DNA of 64,000 bases from Stackebrandtia albiflava (GCF_007994225.1 NZ_VLLL01000005.1:1034081-1098080); one strand, 5' to 3'. Counted from the first letter of the stretch, positions 27,940-37,065 are shown. Program-made: numbers and translations. The notes: a model not told the origin generated them from the letters alone.

Positions 27940-28730
27940 ACGGTGGCGCTGGACGCACCCATGTCACGCAGGGCCGCCGCGGCGGCGACCGCGATCGCCT
28001 TGCCGTAGCCGCGTCCCCGGTGGTCACGGTGCACGCCGAGGGGTTCGAGCAGTCCGGGCCTGCCGGGGCCGGCCGACCAGACGGTTGTGGCCGCGACCGC
28101 GTCGCCGCGGTCGTTGAACCCGAGGAGACATCGGGCATCGGCGTACGGTGTGCCCGCGGCCATCGCATGCCAGCGCCGCGCGTCGAACTTCGATCCCTCG
28201 AACGCACTGCGGTGAACCGTGACTCTGTCGTCGACGAGTTCGGAGCCGACCACCTCGATCCGCAGGCCGCCATCGGACACGGGTTCGCTCAGGTCACGAA
28301 TCATCGGGATCCACGGATCGTCCGGCTCCCAGCCGCCCTCTTGCAGGACCTCACGGAATCGGCCCTGCCAGAGTGCTTCGACATGGGCCTTACCCGCCGA
28401 CAGAACGCCCCGATCGGGCCGCGTGACATCGTCGACCATCTGCAGGGCGAGCTCCTCGTCGTCATGTGCTTCCGGGAGGATGGCCAGCCGCACCAGTTCG
28501 GGACCGTCGATCAGGCCGACACCGACGAGCCGTCCCTCGCGTCGCCACGTCCGCAACGCCGCGGCGGTCCGTTCCGGGCCGAACTGCCAGTAGTACCCGA
28601 CGTCACCCGGGTGCAGTTGCATCGGGGCGCCTTCACGCCGCCACTCCGCCAACGCACGCACGACTTCGTCCAGGTCGCCGACACCGGGGGTACTCAACAA
28701 GACGGTCATGCCGTGATCGAACCCGATCAT
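27843..28730 (-). CDS. GNAT family N-acetyltransferase
   Basis: The 295-residue protein has a variable N-terminal half (WQFGPERTAAALRTWRREGR) and a C-terminal GNAT domain with the acetyl-CoA loop LGVHRDHRGRGYGKAIAVAAAAALRDMGASSA and the downstream EASNTAAVTTYRSAGYQP strand-helix pattern. The double-length architecture suggests an N-terminal pseudo-GNAT domain. The acceptor substrate is unknown. The start is uncertain among TTG 28745, ATG 28730 and ATG 28709; none has a strong ribosome site. Confidence 0.85.
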   Translation of the reverse strand: MIGFDHGMTVLLSTPGVGDLDEVVRALAEWRREGAPMQLHPGDVGYYWQFGPERTAAALRTWRREGRLVGVGLIDGPELVRLAILPEAHDDEELALQMVDDVTRPDRGVLSAGKAHVEALWQGRFREVLQEGGWEPDDPWIPMIRDLSEPVSDGGLRIEVVGSELVDDRVTVHRSAFEGSKFDARRWHAMAAGTPYADARCLLGFNDRGDAVAATTVWSAGPGRPGLLEPLGVHRDHRGRGYGKAIAVAAAAALRDMGASSATVCAEASNTAAVTTYRSAGYQPRPAVRDLRRVG

Positions 28731-28893
28731 CCCCGACCCGTCCAATGATTAAGTATCCGGAACGCCGTCGCTCGCGGTCGAGCTTGAATGGTCCTGTGCG
28801 CTCCGGCAGCGTGACCGCCGGGAAGCGGCAACCCGAGGCCGGCACGGCAGGCCGTTGTGGCACCGGGCGCGCGCCACCTCCATCCGGCGGCGG

Positions 28894-29835
28894 TCAGCGA
28901 AGGGTGTTCAGTTCATCGAGGGCACGGTGGCCGCGCGAGACCACACCGGAAACGACATCGTGGCGCTCGTGACGGATGAAGAACTCGAGTTGGTGGAGGA
29001 TCTGTGTCGCCGTGAGCACCGCGGCCCCCTTCCCGCCGACCAGGTCGAGGATTTTCGTCCACAGTCGGCCTCGGGCGCCGTCCAGCGCCGGATCCTGGAA
29101 GGTGTGCCACAAGAGGGTGGTGAGGTCGGTCGCCCGCGTGCCGCTACCCGCGTACCCGATGTCCACTACCGCCACCACCGCTCCGTCACGTACCAGGACG
29201 TTGCCCGGGTTGACATCGGCATGGACCATGTCGGGTGCCTCGGGTGGTGGTGGGGCGTCGGCACATGCGCGCCGGAGGCGTTCGACCAGCGCCGACACCG
29301 CGGAGGAGTACCCGGGCAGCCCGGCTATGGCGCGCCGCAGCGACGATTGCTCGGGCGTCTCGACGACATCCGGTCCGGCGACGGTCGCGTCCCGGCCCAT
29401 GGCGACCCGCCAGGCGTACGACCAGTGGTCGTAGGGCTCGGAGACCTGGCCGGCCTGGAGTTCGATGATCTGCATGAGCTGCCCGATGAGGGACGGGGAG
29501 AGCTCTGACGCCGAAGCTGCGTCGACGAACTCCATCAGGTGCCATACATGCGTAGCGGTGGCTCCCACTCCGAGCCAGGCCGGGGTGGGATAGCCGCGCC
29601 GGCGCATGTGCTCGACCACTCGCCGGGCGCGCGATGTCTCGTCCAGGTGGCCGGGGTGTGCCCGGGGCACCGTCTTGAGCACCGCGTGTACCGTTCCGGC
29701 CAACACGACGCGCATGGCGCCCACGTGGAGGCCCCCGGGTAGGCGACCGACGAGGGTGACCTCGGCCCCGACCACGCCCGCCACGTCCTCCAGAACCTCG
29801 GCCGGCGGCCCTTCGGGACGGGAGAACCGGTTCAT
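28894..29835 (-). CDS. Aminoglycoside phosphotransferase (APH) family kinase
   Basis: The 313-residue protein has the APH/choline-kinase catalytic loop MVHADVNPGNVLV (HxDxxxxN) and the metal-binding VVDIGYAGSGTRATDL segment, equivalent to the DFG-like motif, with Ile in place of the usual Phe or Trp. The N-lobe retains a Lys in HAVLKTVPR. Length is typical. It may phosphorylate an aminoglycoside, a small metabolite or an amino-alcohol; resistance should not be assumed from the family name. The gene lies about 160 bp upstream of the GNAT gene on the same strand. Confidence 0.83.
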   Translation of the reverse strand: MNRFSRPEGPPAEVLEDVAGVVGAEVTLVGRLPGGLHVGAMRVVLAGTVHAVLKTVPRAHPGHLDETSRARRVVEHMRRRGYPTPAWLGVGATATHVWHLMEFVDAASASELSPSLIGQLMQIIELQAGQVSEPYDHWSYAWRVAMGRDATVAGPDVVETPEQSSLRRAIAGLPGYSSAVSALVERLRRACADAPPPPEAPDMVHADVNPGNVLVRDGAVVAVVDIGYAGSGTRATDLTTLLWHTFQDPALDGARGRLWTKILDLVGGKGAAVLTATQILHQLEFFIRHERHDVVSGVVSRGHRALDELNTLR

Positions 29836-30222
29836 CGGCTCGGAAGGCCGGTGGCCGCGACCGCATCGCTTCGCGTCATGAACGCTCGCCGATCCTGACG
29901 GATGAGTTCGGTTCGTTCCGGGCAGAGCTGTATGGACAGACGTGCGTCGTCATCGACGCCACCGCCGGTAATCCGTGAGACATCCACGTACGCCACCTAA
30001 CCAGATGCGAGGCCGACAGGCACTCGGATTCGATGGTGGCTTGTCGGCAACCGACGCGGTAGACGACTCGCTCTGCGGCAGTCGAGCCGGGAAGCGACCA
30101 ACCGTCTTCGGAACGGGTCAGGTACCGATGAGCCCGAAGGTAATCCTCCTATCCGGTCACCGATCCGCGATTCACCGCTCGCACCGGTAACATCGGCGGT
30201 GCGAATCCACTCAGGAGGCACT
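29836..30222. other. Intergenic region between the APH kinase and a TPR gene
   Basis: 387 bases without a supported gene. A plus-strand frame around 29860-29970 gives a short plausible peptide (GSFRAELYGQTCVVIDATAGNP) that stops at once and may be a gene remnant. The ribosome site CAGGAGG for the next gene lies at its right end. Confidence 0.4.
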
Positions 30223-30864
30223 GTGAAATCGGGAGATCGGCTCGCCCGCGCCAAGAGCCTGTACTGGGACGCCGTGTACGGAGGCGAACCGGGCCCTTTG
30301 GCCGAGGCCGACCGGCTCCTCGACGGTGTCGAAGCGGATCTGGCGCTCGCCCGTGGCAGGATCGTCCACACGCGCTTCCTGCGACACGGAATCGAAGACC
30401 CCCGGGAAGGGGAGTTGTTCTCGCGGGCGCTTGAGTTGTACCGCGGGATGGGGGAGGTGCGGGGCGAGGCCGAGGCCCTGTTCTGGCTGGGTACCTGGCG
30501 GCAGTTGATCGAAGGAGACCTGCCGGGCGCCGAGGCGGATTTCGCGCGGGCCCTTGAGCTGGCTTCCGAAGTCGATGACGCCGGGATCATGGCCGAGGCC
30601 ACGCGGCACTTGGGAATCGTGGCTCACCGTGAGGGACGGCTCGAGGAGGCGCGGCAGCACTTGGAAGAGTCCAACCGGCTGCGTCGCCTGCACGGGCCGC
30701 CGGCCGGGGTCGCGGCGAATCTGGTCGGGCTGATCTACATCGCCGCCGCCCAGGACCGTCGCGACGACGCGCTCGATCTTGTGGCCCAGGCACGGGAGAT
30801 CTGCGCCGAGCATTCGGCCGCGGCCATCGCAACGCAGGTCGAGGAGGCCGCGTCGATCCTGTAG
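30223..30864 (+). CDS. TPR-repeat protein
   Basis: The 213-residue helical protein starts at GTG 30223, seven bases after TCAGGAGG. It contains three to four TPR-like pairs: FSRALELYRGMGEVRGEAEALFWLG, ADFARALELASEVDDAGIMAEATRHLGIV, EARQHLEESNRLRRLHGPPAGVAANLVGLI, DDALDLVAQAREICAEH. This layout resembles the C-terminal TPR part of actinobacterial regulators but has no DNA-binding or ATPase domain here. It is cytosolic. Its role is unknown; protein-protein binding is the general expectation. Confidence 0.75.
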   Translation: MKSGDRLARAKSLYWDAVYGGEPGPLAEADRLLDGVEADLALARGRIVHTRFLRHGIEDPREGELFSRALELYRGMGEVRGEAEALFWLGTWRQLIEGDLPGAEADFARALELASEVDDAGIMAEATRHLGIVAHREGRLEEARQHLEESNRLRRLHGPPAGVAANLVGLIYIAAAQDRRDDALDLVAQAREICAEHSAAAIATQVEEAASIL

Positions 30865-31525
30865 TCCGCCTGCTCCCTTGATGCACCTGGCCGAAGACGG
30901 CACCACTGTGCTGCTTTGCGACGCACCGGATCCGAACACGACGGGCACGACGTCCATGCGTACCTCGTCGACCAGGCCCGCGGCGAGCACCTGGCCACCG
31001 ACGTCGCCAGAAGCCGGCCAGATGCGGGCAACCGGTCGGTGGCCCGTTCGGGAGCAAGACGGTGACCATCGGGCGAAGCGGTTCTCGGGTGCGGGTGTGG
31101 ATGTGCTCGTCACCGGGAATGCGGACGGTGAGTCGATTCTTCCGTCCTGGACACTGTAAGCGGAGTGTCGTGCTGTGTGTGACCATGCAGTACCATTTCC
31201 GTTTCCACGGGAAGGGGAAGGACATACCCCTGATGATCCGCAGGATTACCAGGTTCACACGTCGCTTCGCTGAGCACGATGGCGCTCAGGAATGTCTTGG
31301 CCGCCACCGCCGTGGCAGTTGACAATCACGTCACGCCCGAGACCGTGCCGGGTGCATGGAGCGGGGCGAATGAGGTCATCCCGGCGAACCGGTGTCCGGA
31401 GCCGTGACCGAACCGGCCCGCCGATACCCGCCGTTCAGCGCTCTGATCGCCAACGACGCCGCCCTGCCACTCATCATCGACCGCAAGCCAGTCGAATGAC
31501 CACATACACCAGACAGGAACGACAC
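30865..31525. other. Decayed intergenic stretch with a reductase fragment
   Basis: 660 bases between a TPR gene and an exported protein. Apart from the 84-bp reductase copy at 30925-31008 I see no supported coding sequence. A minus-strand 71-codon frame at 31110-31325 (start MSTATAVAAKTFLSAIVLSE) has a weakly signal-like beginning but no ribosome site or family resemblance. Confidence 0.45.
30925..31008 (-). pseudogene. 84-bp exact fragment of the dihydrofolate-reductase-like gene at 33.3-33.9 kb
   Basis: Every base of 30925-31008 matches 33428-33511 in the same orientation. On the minus strand it encodes GDVGGQVLAAGLVDEVRMDV and then VVPVVFGSG, the conserved core of the RibD-C/DHFR-like family. 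Similarity ends sharply on both sides. Confidence 0.9.
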
Positions 31526-32302
31526 ATGACCCGCATCGCCATCCGCCGCGGCACCGCCGCCGGAACCATGGTCGCCTGCCTCGTCCTCGCCGCGACCGTC
31601 ATCACCGCCGGCACCGTCCTGTCGCCACCGGCGGCCGCCGTCGTGCCCAGCCTCTACGACCAGGCCATGGAGCAGGGACCACCCGCAGAACCCCTGCCCG
31701 GCCACGACACCGCCACGACCCGCTGGTACCCCGGATTCGACTCCACCAACCTGTGTACCTACATCGACTCCACCCGCATCGAGGAGTTCACCGGCGAACG
31801 CACCAGCGCCGACCACATGGTGTTCCAACCCACCGACCCATACCGCGCCGGAGTCCACATCGGCTCAGGATGCCGAATCCTGTTCGCCGGCGAATCCGAC
31901 ATCCACGGCGACCCCGTTTCCGCCTGGTACTCCCTCGACGTCGGCGCCACCGTCTCGACCCCGATCCCCAACATCTACCTCTACGGCGCCAACTTCGAGG
32001 CACGACGCAGCCTCGACATCGACGCCTGCGAGATCCACAGCGGGTGTGAGTACCAGGACCTCGACAACGTTCCCGGCGCCAACGACGCATACAGCGCCAC
32101 CTTCGTCTCTCTGCGCCCGCACACCGATAACGAACTGTCCTACCTGTATGTCGTGTGGGCGGGCAACCTCATGATGACCGTGCGCCTCACCGGCGGAATC
32201 GCCACCGACGTCGACGGCACCGAATACACACCCCACGTCCACGCGATCGCCGAAGACCTCCTGGACCGCCTCTACGACCAACGTCCCCTCGTCGAGGAGT
32301 AA
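31526..32302 (+). CDS. Exported protein of unknown function (DUF3558-like)
   Basis: The 258-residue protein has a basic N-terminus and a hydrophobic signal segment (GTMVACLVLAATVITAGTVL) followed by small residues (SPPAAAVVPS), consistent with Sec export. There is no clear lipobox Cys at the cleavage point. The mature part has four cysteines (LCTYID, SGCRIL, DACEIHSGCEY) likely to form disulfides, and the spacing of LCTYID...F recalls DUF3558 lipoprotein-like proteins of actinobacteria. The ATG at 31526 follows ACAGGAACGAC; the frame continues upstream but reads as non-coding. Role unknown. Confidence 0.7.
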   Translation: MTRIAIRRGTAAGTMVACLVLAATVITAGTVLSPPAAAVVPSLYDQAMEQGPPAEPLPGHDTATTRWYPGFDSTNLCTYIDSTRIEEFTGERTSADHMVFQPTDPYRAGVHIGSGCRILFAGESDIHGDPVSAWYSLDVGATVSTPIPNIYLYGANFEARRSLDIDACEIHSGCEYQDLDNVPGANDAYSATFVSLRPHTDNELSYLYVVWAGNLMMTVRLTGGIATDVDGTEYTPHVHAIAEDLLDRLYDQRPLVEE

Positions 32303-32365
32303 CCTCCGCCGGTTCCTCACCTGTGTCCCGTCGTCGGGTCTGAGGTCCGGCATCTCGATGAGGTA

Positions 32366-32806
32366 ATGGAGTCGACTTTGCTCGGTGGACGGTGTAGTCG
32401 GTTTCTGGCGGGCATGGCGCATCATGGCGTTAGGATTCACGACCTCGACGATCCACGACTACGCCCGGAACCAGAGCATGCGCTCTTCGTCGCGGCCAGA
32501 TGGCACCTGACACGGTTGATTCGCATGTCTTGGCGCCGACCGACCGATCTGTCGAGACTGGACTGGACTTTGCGGTGGGATGACGGCAGCGAACGTGTAT
32601 ACATTCTCGGCACCCCGCCCGCCCTCGACTCCGGGCCACCACCACCGGGTAGACCGATCTATCAGCGTTGGGCTGAACGCCTTGAGCTGACCGCCATGCC
32701 CAGCACCGACACCACTGAACGCGTACTGCGAGGCCACGCACGAATCAGGCGGCGACCGGCGATCTGGGTCCAGATCACCGTCCCCCTCGTCCCCGGCGAA
32801 GCTTGA
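32366..32806 (+). CDS. Hypothetical protein (doubtful)
   Basis: A 146-codon frame with a plausible basic and Trp/Arg-rich interior (LFVAARWHLTRLIRMSWRRP, WTLRWDDGSERVYILG, AIWVQITVPLVPGEA). No motif or family is recognised. There is no strong ribosome site at the ATG 32366; later ATGs at 32414 and 32526 are possible. The minus strand is also open here, but its peptide looks less natural. It may be a real accessory gene or a shadow. Confidence 0.4.
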   Translation: MESTLLGGRCSRFLAGMAHHGVRIHDLDDPRLRPEPEHALFVAARWHLTRLIRMSWRRPTDLSRLDWTLRWDDGSERVYILGTPPALDSGPPPPGRPIYQRWAERLELTAMPSTDTTERVLRGHARIRRRPAIWVQITVPLVPGEA

Positions 32807-33322
32807 CACCCGATGTGAGTGCCGGCTCTCGAGGATGTCCGCCCACTCGGACGTGGTCAGCTCTGTTGGTCCCACGATCAAAAGCTTCCGTTGCCGATGG
32901 GAGGCTTCCCGGATGATCTGCTCGAAATAGTGCCAGTGGGCTCGGTGGCTACAGTGCGGCACTTGTTCGCGTTGTATGACGCACCGCGAAGACCAGGTGG
33001 CCGATCCATGAGTTGACGCGCTCGACTCTGCCGACCGACCGCGTCGAGAATCCTTCTCGCAGATCGCGTAGCCGATGGTTGATCGATCATGGCCGGCATC
33101 GTGAAGTCTGCATCCGATTCAATGAAGGCGTCCGCGCCTCCGGGCCACGAGTCCTCCCAGTACGCAGGTTCGGGAGAGCACCCACCAGAAGGTGGTGTCG
33201 ATCGTTTCACGATCACTCGGAGGCGAGTCGCAGTGTCCCTTCGCCCTTGCCCTCGATCGCGGTAAGCGGGCCGCGCGATCGGTGGCAACGTGTTTCGTGA
33301 CCTCCCACACGTGTCCGCTGGG
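32807..33322. other. Intergenic stretch, possibly gene remnants
   Basis: About 500 bases with several short open frames on the minus strand. One gives HYFEQIIREASHRQRKLLIVGP around 32880-32960 and another RVERVNSWIGHLVFA near 33000, faintly like the end of an IS5-type transposase. None is long enough to support a gene. Confidence 0.35.
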
Positions 33323-33904
33323 TCAGCGGCGTACCTGGAAGCGCAGGTGGAGTACGCGGTCGCCCTGGATCACCACGTCGGGGTCCTCCAGAAGGTGTTG
33401 CGCGTCGACCGACCCGAAGTAGCGCTTACCGGATCCGAACACGACGGGCACGACGTCCATGCGTACCTCGTCGACCAGGCCCGCGGCGAGCACCTGGCCA
33501 CCGACGTCGCCGGCGGCGACCTCGACGATGCGGTCACCCGCGAGCTCCTGGGCCCTTGCCACCGCCGCCTCGACGCCGTCTACGAAGTGGAACGGCGCCT
33601 CGGGGTCCCAGTCCTCGGGCGGCGGCCGGTGCGTCACGACGACCACGTGCGCGATCCCGCCGGGAGGCTCACCTCCCCAGCCGTCCGTCATGTCGAAGAC
33701 GTGCCGTCCGGCGATCGTCACCCCGATCCGGTCCCAGTAGGGCCGGGTGTAGTCATAGGACGTCTGCGAGACCTTGATCTCGCCGCTCTCGTCCAACGGG
33801 ACGTCACCGCCGGTCAACCACTCGAACAGCGGTCCGGGCCGGTCGTTCTCGTCCGCGACGAAACCGTCCACCGACACCGAGCCGTACATGACCACCTCGC
33901 CCAC
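33323..33904 (-). CDS. Dihydrofolate reductase family protein (RibD C-terminal domain-like)
   Basis: The 193-residue protein begins VVMYGSVSVDGFVADEND and has the NADPH-binding signature of the RibD-C/DHFR-like fold: IAGRHVFDMTDGWGG, a VVTHRPPP strand and VAAGDVGGQVLAAGLVDEVRMDVVP-type core, ending in a beta-hairpin. Actinobacterial members are NADPH-dependent reductases of undefined substrate and are distinct from FolA. An 84-bp piece of this gene is duplicated 2.5 kb away at 30925-31008. The gene itself looks intact. Confidence 0.88.
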   Translation of the reverse strand: MGEVVMYGSVSVDGFVADENDRPGPLFEWLTGGDVPLDESGEIKVSQTSYDYTRPYWDRIGVTIAGRHVFDMTDGWGGEPPGGIAHVVVVTHRPPPEDWDPEAPFHFVDGVEAAVARAQELAGDRIVEVAAGDVGGQVLAAGLVDEVRMDVVPVVFGSGKRYFGSVDAQHLLEDPDVVIQGDRVLHLRFQVRR

Positions 33905-33931
33905 GGACCCTCCCTCGTCTTGGTGTGCCCC

Positions 33932-34810
33932 TCAACCTAGTACCTGCTCGGCCATGGGTCTTGTAAGAAAACAATCGGCCGGCAGTGGCCAACCGTCCAG
34001 TATGTGGCCGGGATGTTCGCGTAGGAACCGCTGCCGCACTTCGAGGTACCGGGTCGGTGTGAGCCCGGTGAACGCCCGGAACTCGTGGCCGAAGTGTGCC
34101 TGATCGAAGTAGCCCGCGTTGCCAGCGAGTTCGGCCCAGTCGACCGGTCGCGCGGGGTCGATCGAGAACACGGTGGCGGCGAAGCGGTAGGTGCGGGCCA
34201 ACCGCTTCGGAGTGACACCGATGAGTTCCTTGAACCGCTGTGCCAGGTGGGTGCTGCTGACACCAGCGGAAGTCCTCAGGTCGCCGATCGCGACCGCCCC
34301 GCCGGTCGCGGCGATGACGCGGCTCGTGTGCCGGACCAGTCCCAGGCCGGCCGTGTCGCGCAGCCGTCGCCGCAGTTCCCCTTCCAGAAGCGTCAGCATC
34401 TCCGGCGGTCGATTCGCGACGGCCAACCGGTCTCGGAGTTCGGCGGTGGCGGCCCGGCCCCAGACCTGTTCCAGGGTCACCGGCCGGTCGCGCAGTTCCG
34501 CCGCGGGCATCGACAGGAACGGCGCTGGTCCCCACGGCGTGAAGTGCACGCCGACCGAGCGGGTCGGGTGTGGGTAGTGGAACTCGAACGCGCGGGTGGG
34601 TGTGGTGATGACGCACCCGTCGGCGTATTCGGCGGCCTCGGCGTCGGTGCCGGCGCGGATGCGGAACGGCGCTCCCAGGTTGACGATGAGTAGCGCCGAC
34701 GGCATCGGCGGCAACGTCAGCCGGGCGTAGGGCGGCGCGCCTTCCAGGTAGTAGAGGTCGTCGATCAGCCCGTCCAGCGGAGGTCGCGGCACTCTCGACA
34801 CGTACTCCAC
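33932..34810 (-). CDS. AraC family transcriptional regulator
   Basis: The 292-residue protein has an N-terminal ligand/cupin-like domain (LPPMPSALLIVNLGAPFRI, RSVGVHFTPWGPAPFL) and a C-terminal double HTH (about 185-270: VSSTHLAQRFKELIGVTPKRLARTYRF, then AGYFDQAHFGHEFRAFTGLTPTRYL). The pattern HF.HEFR.F.G.TP..YL is the AraC signature. A GTG start at 34810 (VEYVSRVPRPPLDG) is chosen because the sequence upstream is not family-like. It lies 28 bases from the reductase gene on the same strand, so co-transcription or control of that enzyme is plausible. Confidence 0.88.
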   Translation of the reverse strand: MEYVSRVPRPPLDGLIDDLYYLEGAPPYARLTLPPMPSALLIVNLGAPFRIRAGTDAEAAEYADGCVITTPTRAFEFHYPHPTRSVGVHFTPWGPAPFLSMPAAELRDRPVTLEQVWGRAATAELRDRLAVANRPPEMLTLLEGELRRRLRDTAGLGLVRHTSRVIAATGGAVAIGDLRTSAGVSSTHLAQRFKELIGVTPKRLARTYRFAATVFSIDPARPVDWAELAGNAGYFDQAHFGHEFRAFTGLTPTRYLEVRQRFLREHPGHILDGWPLPADCFLTRPMAEQVLG

Positions 34811-34884
34811 GGGTTCAGTATCACCGAGTGCCCGCCCCGGGCACATCCGCCCTGCGAAGCACCGGAACCGCCCGTGATGGTGTG

Positions 34885-34913
34885 GCGCGTGCCCGTCGGT
34901 GACGGGCACGCGC
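34885..34913 (-). terminator. Terminator after inositol-3-phosphate synthase
   Basis: A perfect 13-bp stem, GCGCGTGCCCGTC/GACGGGCACGCGC, has a GGT loop and lies 9 bases past the ino1 stop on the minus strand. Confidence 0.75.
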
Positions 34914-34921
34914 GTGTGAGG

Positions 34922-36226
34922 TCAGTCGTCGTGGCCCTCCGAGTGGGCGACCCGGTCCTCGCCCAGGAGCCGGCGGAGTGTGTTCTTCAGGTCGGCCTGC
35001 TGTCTGAACAGGTCGTGCTCGGGAGGGACACCGGGTGTCTCCTGCGGGCTCTTGAAGTACAGCGACAGCCAGTCCTGTACCCCCGTCAGTCCCGCCCGTT
35101 GGGCGAGGTCGGTGAACAGCACCAGGTCGAGTACCAGGGGGGCGGCCAGGATCGAGTCCCGGCACAGGAAGTTGACCTTCATCTGCATGGGATAGCCGAG
35201 CCATCCGAACATGTCGATGTTGTCCCAGCCCTCCTTGTCGTCACCGCGAGGCGGGTAGTAGTTGATGCGTACCTTGTGGTGGAAGTCGCCGTAGAGTTCG
35301 GGGTGGAGGTCGGGTTCCAGGATGTGTTCGAGTACCCCGAGTTTCGTCTTCTCCTTGGTGCGGAAGCTGTCGGGGTCGTCGAGGACCTCACCGTCGCGGT
35401 TACCGAGGATGTTGGTCGAGTACCACCCTGACAGCCCCAGCATGCGGGCCTTCAACATCGGTGCCAGCGCGGTCTTCACCAGCGTCTGTCCCGTCTTGAA
35501 GTCCTTGCCGCCGACGGGTACTCCCGCCGTCTCGGCCAGCTCGGTCATCGCCGGAACGTCGACGGTGAGGCTGGGCGCCCCGTTGATGAACGCCACTCCC
35601 TCCTTCATCGCCGCGTATGCGTAGAGCATCGAGGGTGGGACGCTCGCATCGTCGGCGTCGAGCGCCGCTTCGAACGCCCGCAGGCTCTGGTGAGCCGGGC
35701 CGGGTTCGGTGAAGACCTCGGTGGAGGCGCACAGGATCACCACCATCCGGTCGCAGGAGTGCGCCGCCTTGAAGTCGCGGATGTCGCGACGCAGGGCCTC
35801 GGCGAGGTCGCGCCTGCGGGTCTCGGGCTTGACGTTGGTGCCCTTGATCCGCCGCACGTATTCCGGGTCGAAGGCGGCCGGCATGGGTGCGACCGCTTCG
35901 AGTGCCGCCGCGATCGGCTCCACATGGGTGTACCGGTCGAGCACGCCGCACTTGACGGCGGCTTCGTAGGCGGTGTCGGGGATCGGGTCCCAGGCGCCGA
36001 ACACCAGCCGGTCGAGGTCGGCCAGTGGCACGGCGTCGCGGATGAGGGGCGCGCGGTCGCCGAGGCGGATGGTGCCCATCTGGGCGAGCGATCCGACGGG
36101 TTCGGCGAGACCTCGGCGGATCAGCTCGACGCCGGCGATGACGGTCGACGCCACGGCTCCGAGCCCCACGAAGAGGACACCCAACCGGCCGTCGGCCGGT
36201 GCGATGTGGTGCGGTGATGTGTCCAC
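34922..36226 (-). CDS. ino1: Inositol-3-phosphate synthase
   Basis: The 434-residue NAD-dependent cyclase converts glucose 6-phosphate to 1D-myo-inositol 3-phosphate, a precursor of phosphatidylinositol and mycothiol. Signatures are the NAD-binding VLFVGLGAVASTVIAGVELI, the FGAWDPIPDTAYEAA block, and the catalytic-core stretch VPVGGKDFKTGQTLVKTALAPMLKARML followed by SGWYSTNILGNRDG. It is longer than the about 360-residue mycobacterial form and resembles the approximately 430-residue actinobacterial type. An HTH regulator gene lies 212 bp upstream on the same strand, with a well-formed promoter and palindrome in front. Confidence 0.92.
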   Translation of the reverse strand: MDTSPHHIAPADGRLGVLFVGLGAVASTVIAGVELIRRGLAEPVGSLAQMGTIRLGDRAPLIRDAVPLADLDRLVFGAWDPIPDTAYEAAVKCGVLDRYTHVEPIAAALEAVAPMPAAFDPEYVRRIKGTNVKPETRRRDLAEALRRDIRDFKAAHSCDRMVVILCASTEVFTEPGPAHQSLRAFEAALDADDASVPPSMLYAYAAMKEGVAFINGAPSLTVDVPAMTELAETAGVPVGGKDFKTGQTLVKTALAPMLKARMLGLSGWYSTNILGNRDGEVLDDPDSFRTKEKTKLGVLEHILEPDLHPELYGDFHHKVRINYYPPRGDDKEGWDNIDMFGWLGYPMQMKVNFLCRDSILAAPLVLDLVLFTDLAQRAGLTGVQDWLSLYFKSPQETPGVPPEHDLFRQQADLKNTLRRLLGEDRVAHSEGHDD

Positions 36227-36438
36227 GAACTCTTACCTCCAGGAAGATGCCGCACCGGCGCGCGCGGGCGCCGGTGCCGGCGAGAGTGAATGAAGCCTTA
36301 CTTTCCGTGATGTCGATGGCCGCGTTGATCGGCTGAGCCCGCTCGTGTGAACCGGCCCGCGGTACAGGTGTGCCCCTTGGCGGGCGTCTCTCTGCGGTCC
36401 GGGGTTGTCCGCGCGCCGTCCCGGCCTCGAAGTGCGTC

Positions 36439-37044
36439 TCAGAGCATGGAGCGGACCTCGCCACCGAGTGCGGCGAGTCGTTGCAGGGTGTAGGCGGCGG
36501 CGTCGAAGGCGGTGCAGCCGTGGTAGAGCCGTCCGTTGTCGTCGAACAGCCGACCGATGAACTCGTTCTCTCCGACCTCGGCCGGGCTCCAGCGGTCCCA
36601 CAGCACGCGTCGCACCGCTTGTACCGGGTCGGTAGCCGGATCCTGGAATACGATCTCGCAGCCCTGGTCGCGCAGGGCACCGATCAGGTAAGCGGCCGCC
36701 TCGGTCTGCATGCCGTCGGCGAGTCGCCCGTCCTCGTACCTGACGCCCGGGAAGTCGATCGGCGCCGAGGCGAGGTCGTCGGGGCGCAGGAACCGGAAGA
36801 TGAACGTGCGGCGGACCGTCTCCTGCACGTGCTGGGCGAGCATCGTGCGGCGGCCCTGCCCGGGGCGGCGGCTCTCCCAGACCCGCAGTTCCTCCGCCCT
36901 CTCCGGGTCCCAGCCCGCCGTGCCGCCGACGGTGACGTCGGGTTCGGGGAAGTCCCCGTAGCGCAGCCGCCACATGCTGACCGTCTTCGGTTCGACGTTG
37001 AACAGCACCGCGATGTCGGCCACGCCGAGCATCTCCTTCACCAT
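36439..37044 (-). CDS. Small helix-turn-helix regulator upstream of ino1
   Basis: The 201-residue protein starts with a MerR/excisionase-like HTH (LGVADIAVLFNVEPKTVSMWRLRYGDFPEPDVTVGG, about 4-40, with WDPERAEELRVWESRRPG following). The rest (about 75-201) has no domain I recognise; a hydrophobic FIFRFL segment and a GRLYHGCTAFDAAAY stretch are notable. ATG 37044 or 37056 may be the start; 37044 has GGGG about nine bases upstream. The promoter at 37084-37112 and palindrome at 37066-37085 suggest autoregulation, and the same-strand ino1 suggests control of inositol synthesis. That is inference. Confidence 0.7.
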   Translation of the reverse strand: MVKEMLGVADIAVLFNVEPKTVSMWRLRYGDFPEPDVTVGGTAGWDPERAEELRVWESRRPGQGRRTMLAQHVQETVRRTFIFRFLRPDDLASAPIDFPGVRYEDGRLADGMQTEAAAYLIGALRDQGCEIVFQDPATDPVQAVRRVLWDRWSPAEVGENEFIGRLFDDNGRLYHGCTAFDAAAYTLQRLAALGGEVRSML

Positions 37045-37065
37045 GTGGCGCCCCATCTCCCGGGT

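Noticed and set aside
33000-33040. Minus-strand peptide RVERVNSWIGHLVFA, faintly like an IS5-type transposase end
   Set aside because: Too short, stops soon after, and no other transposase motif or terminal inverted repeat was found.
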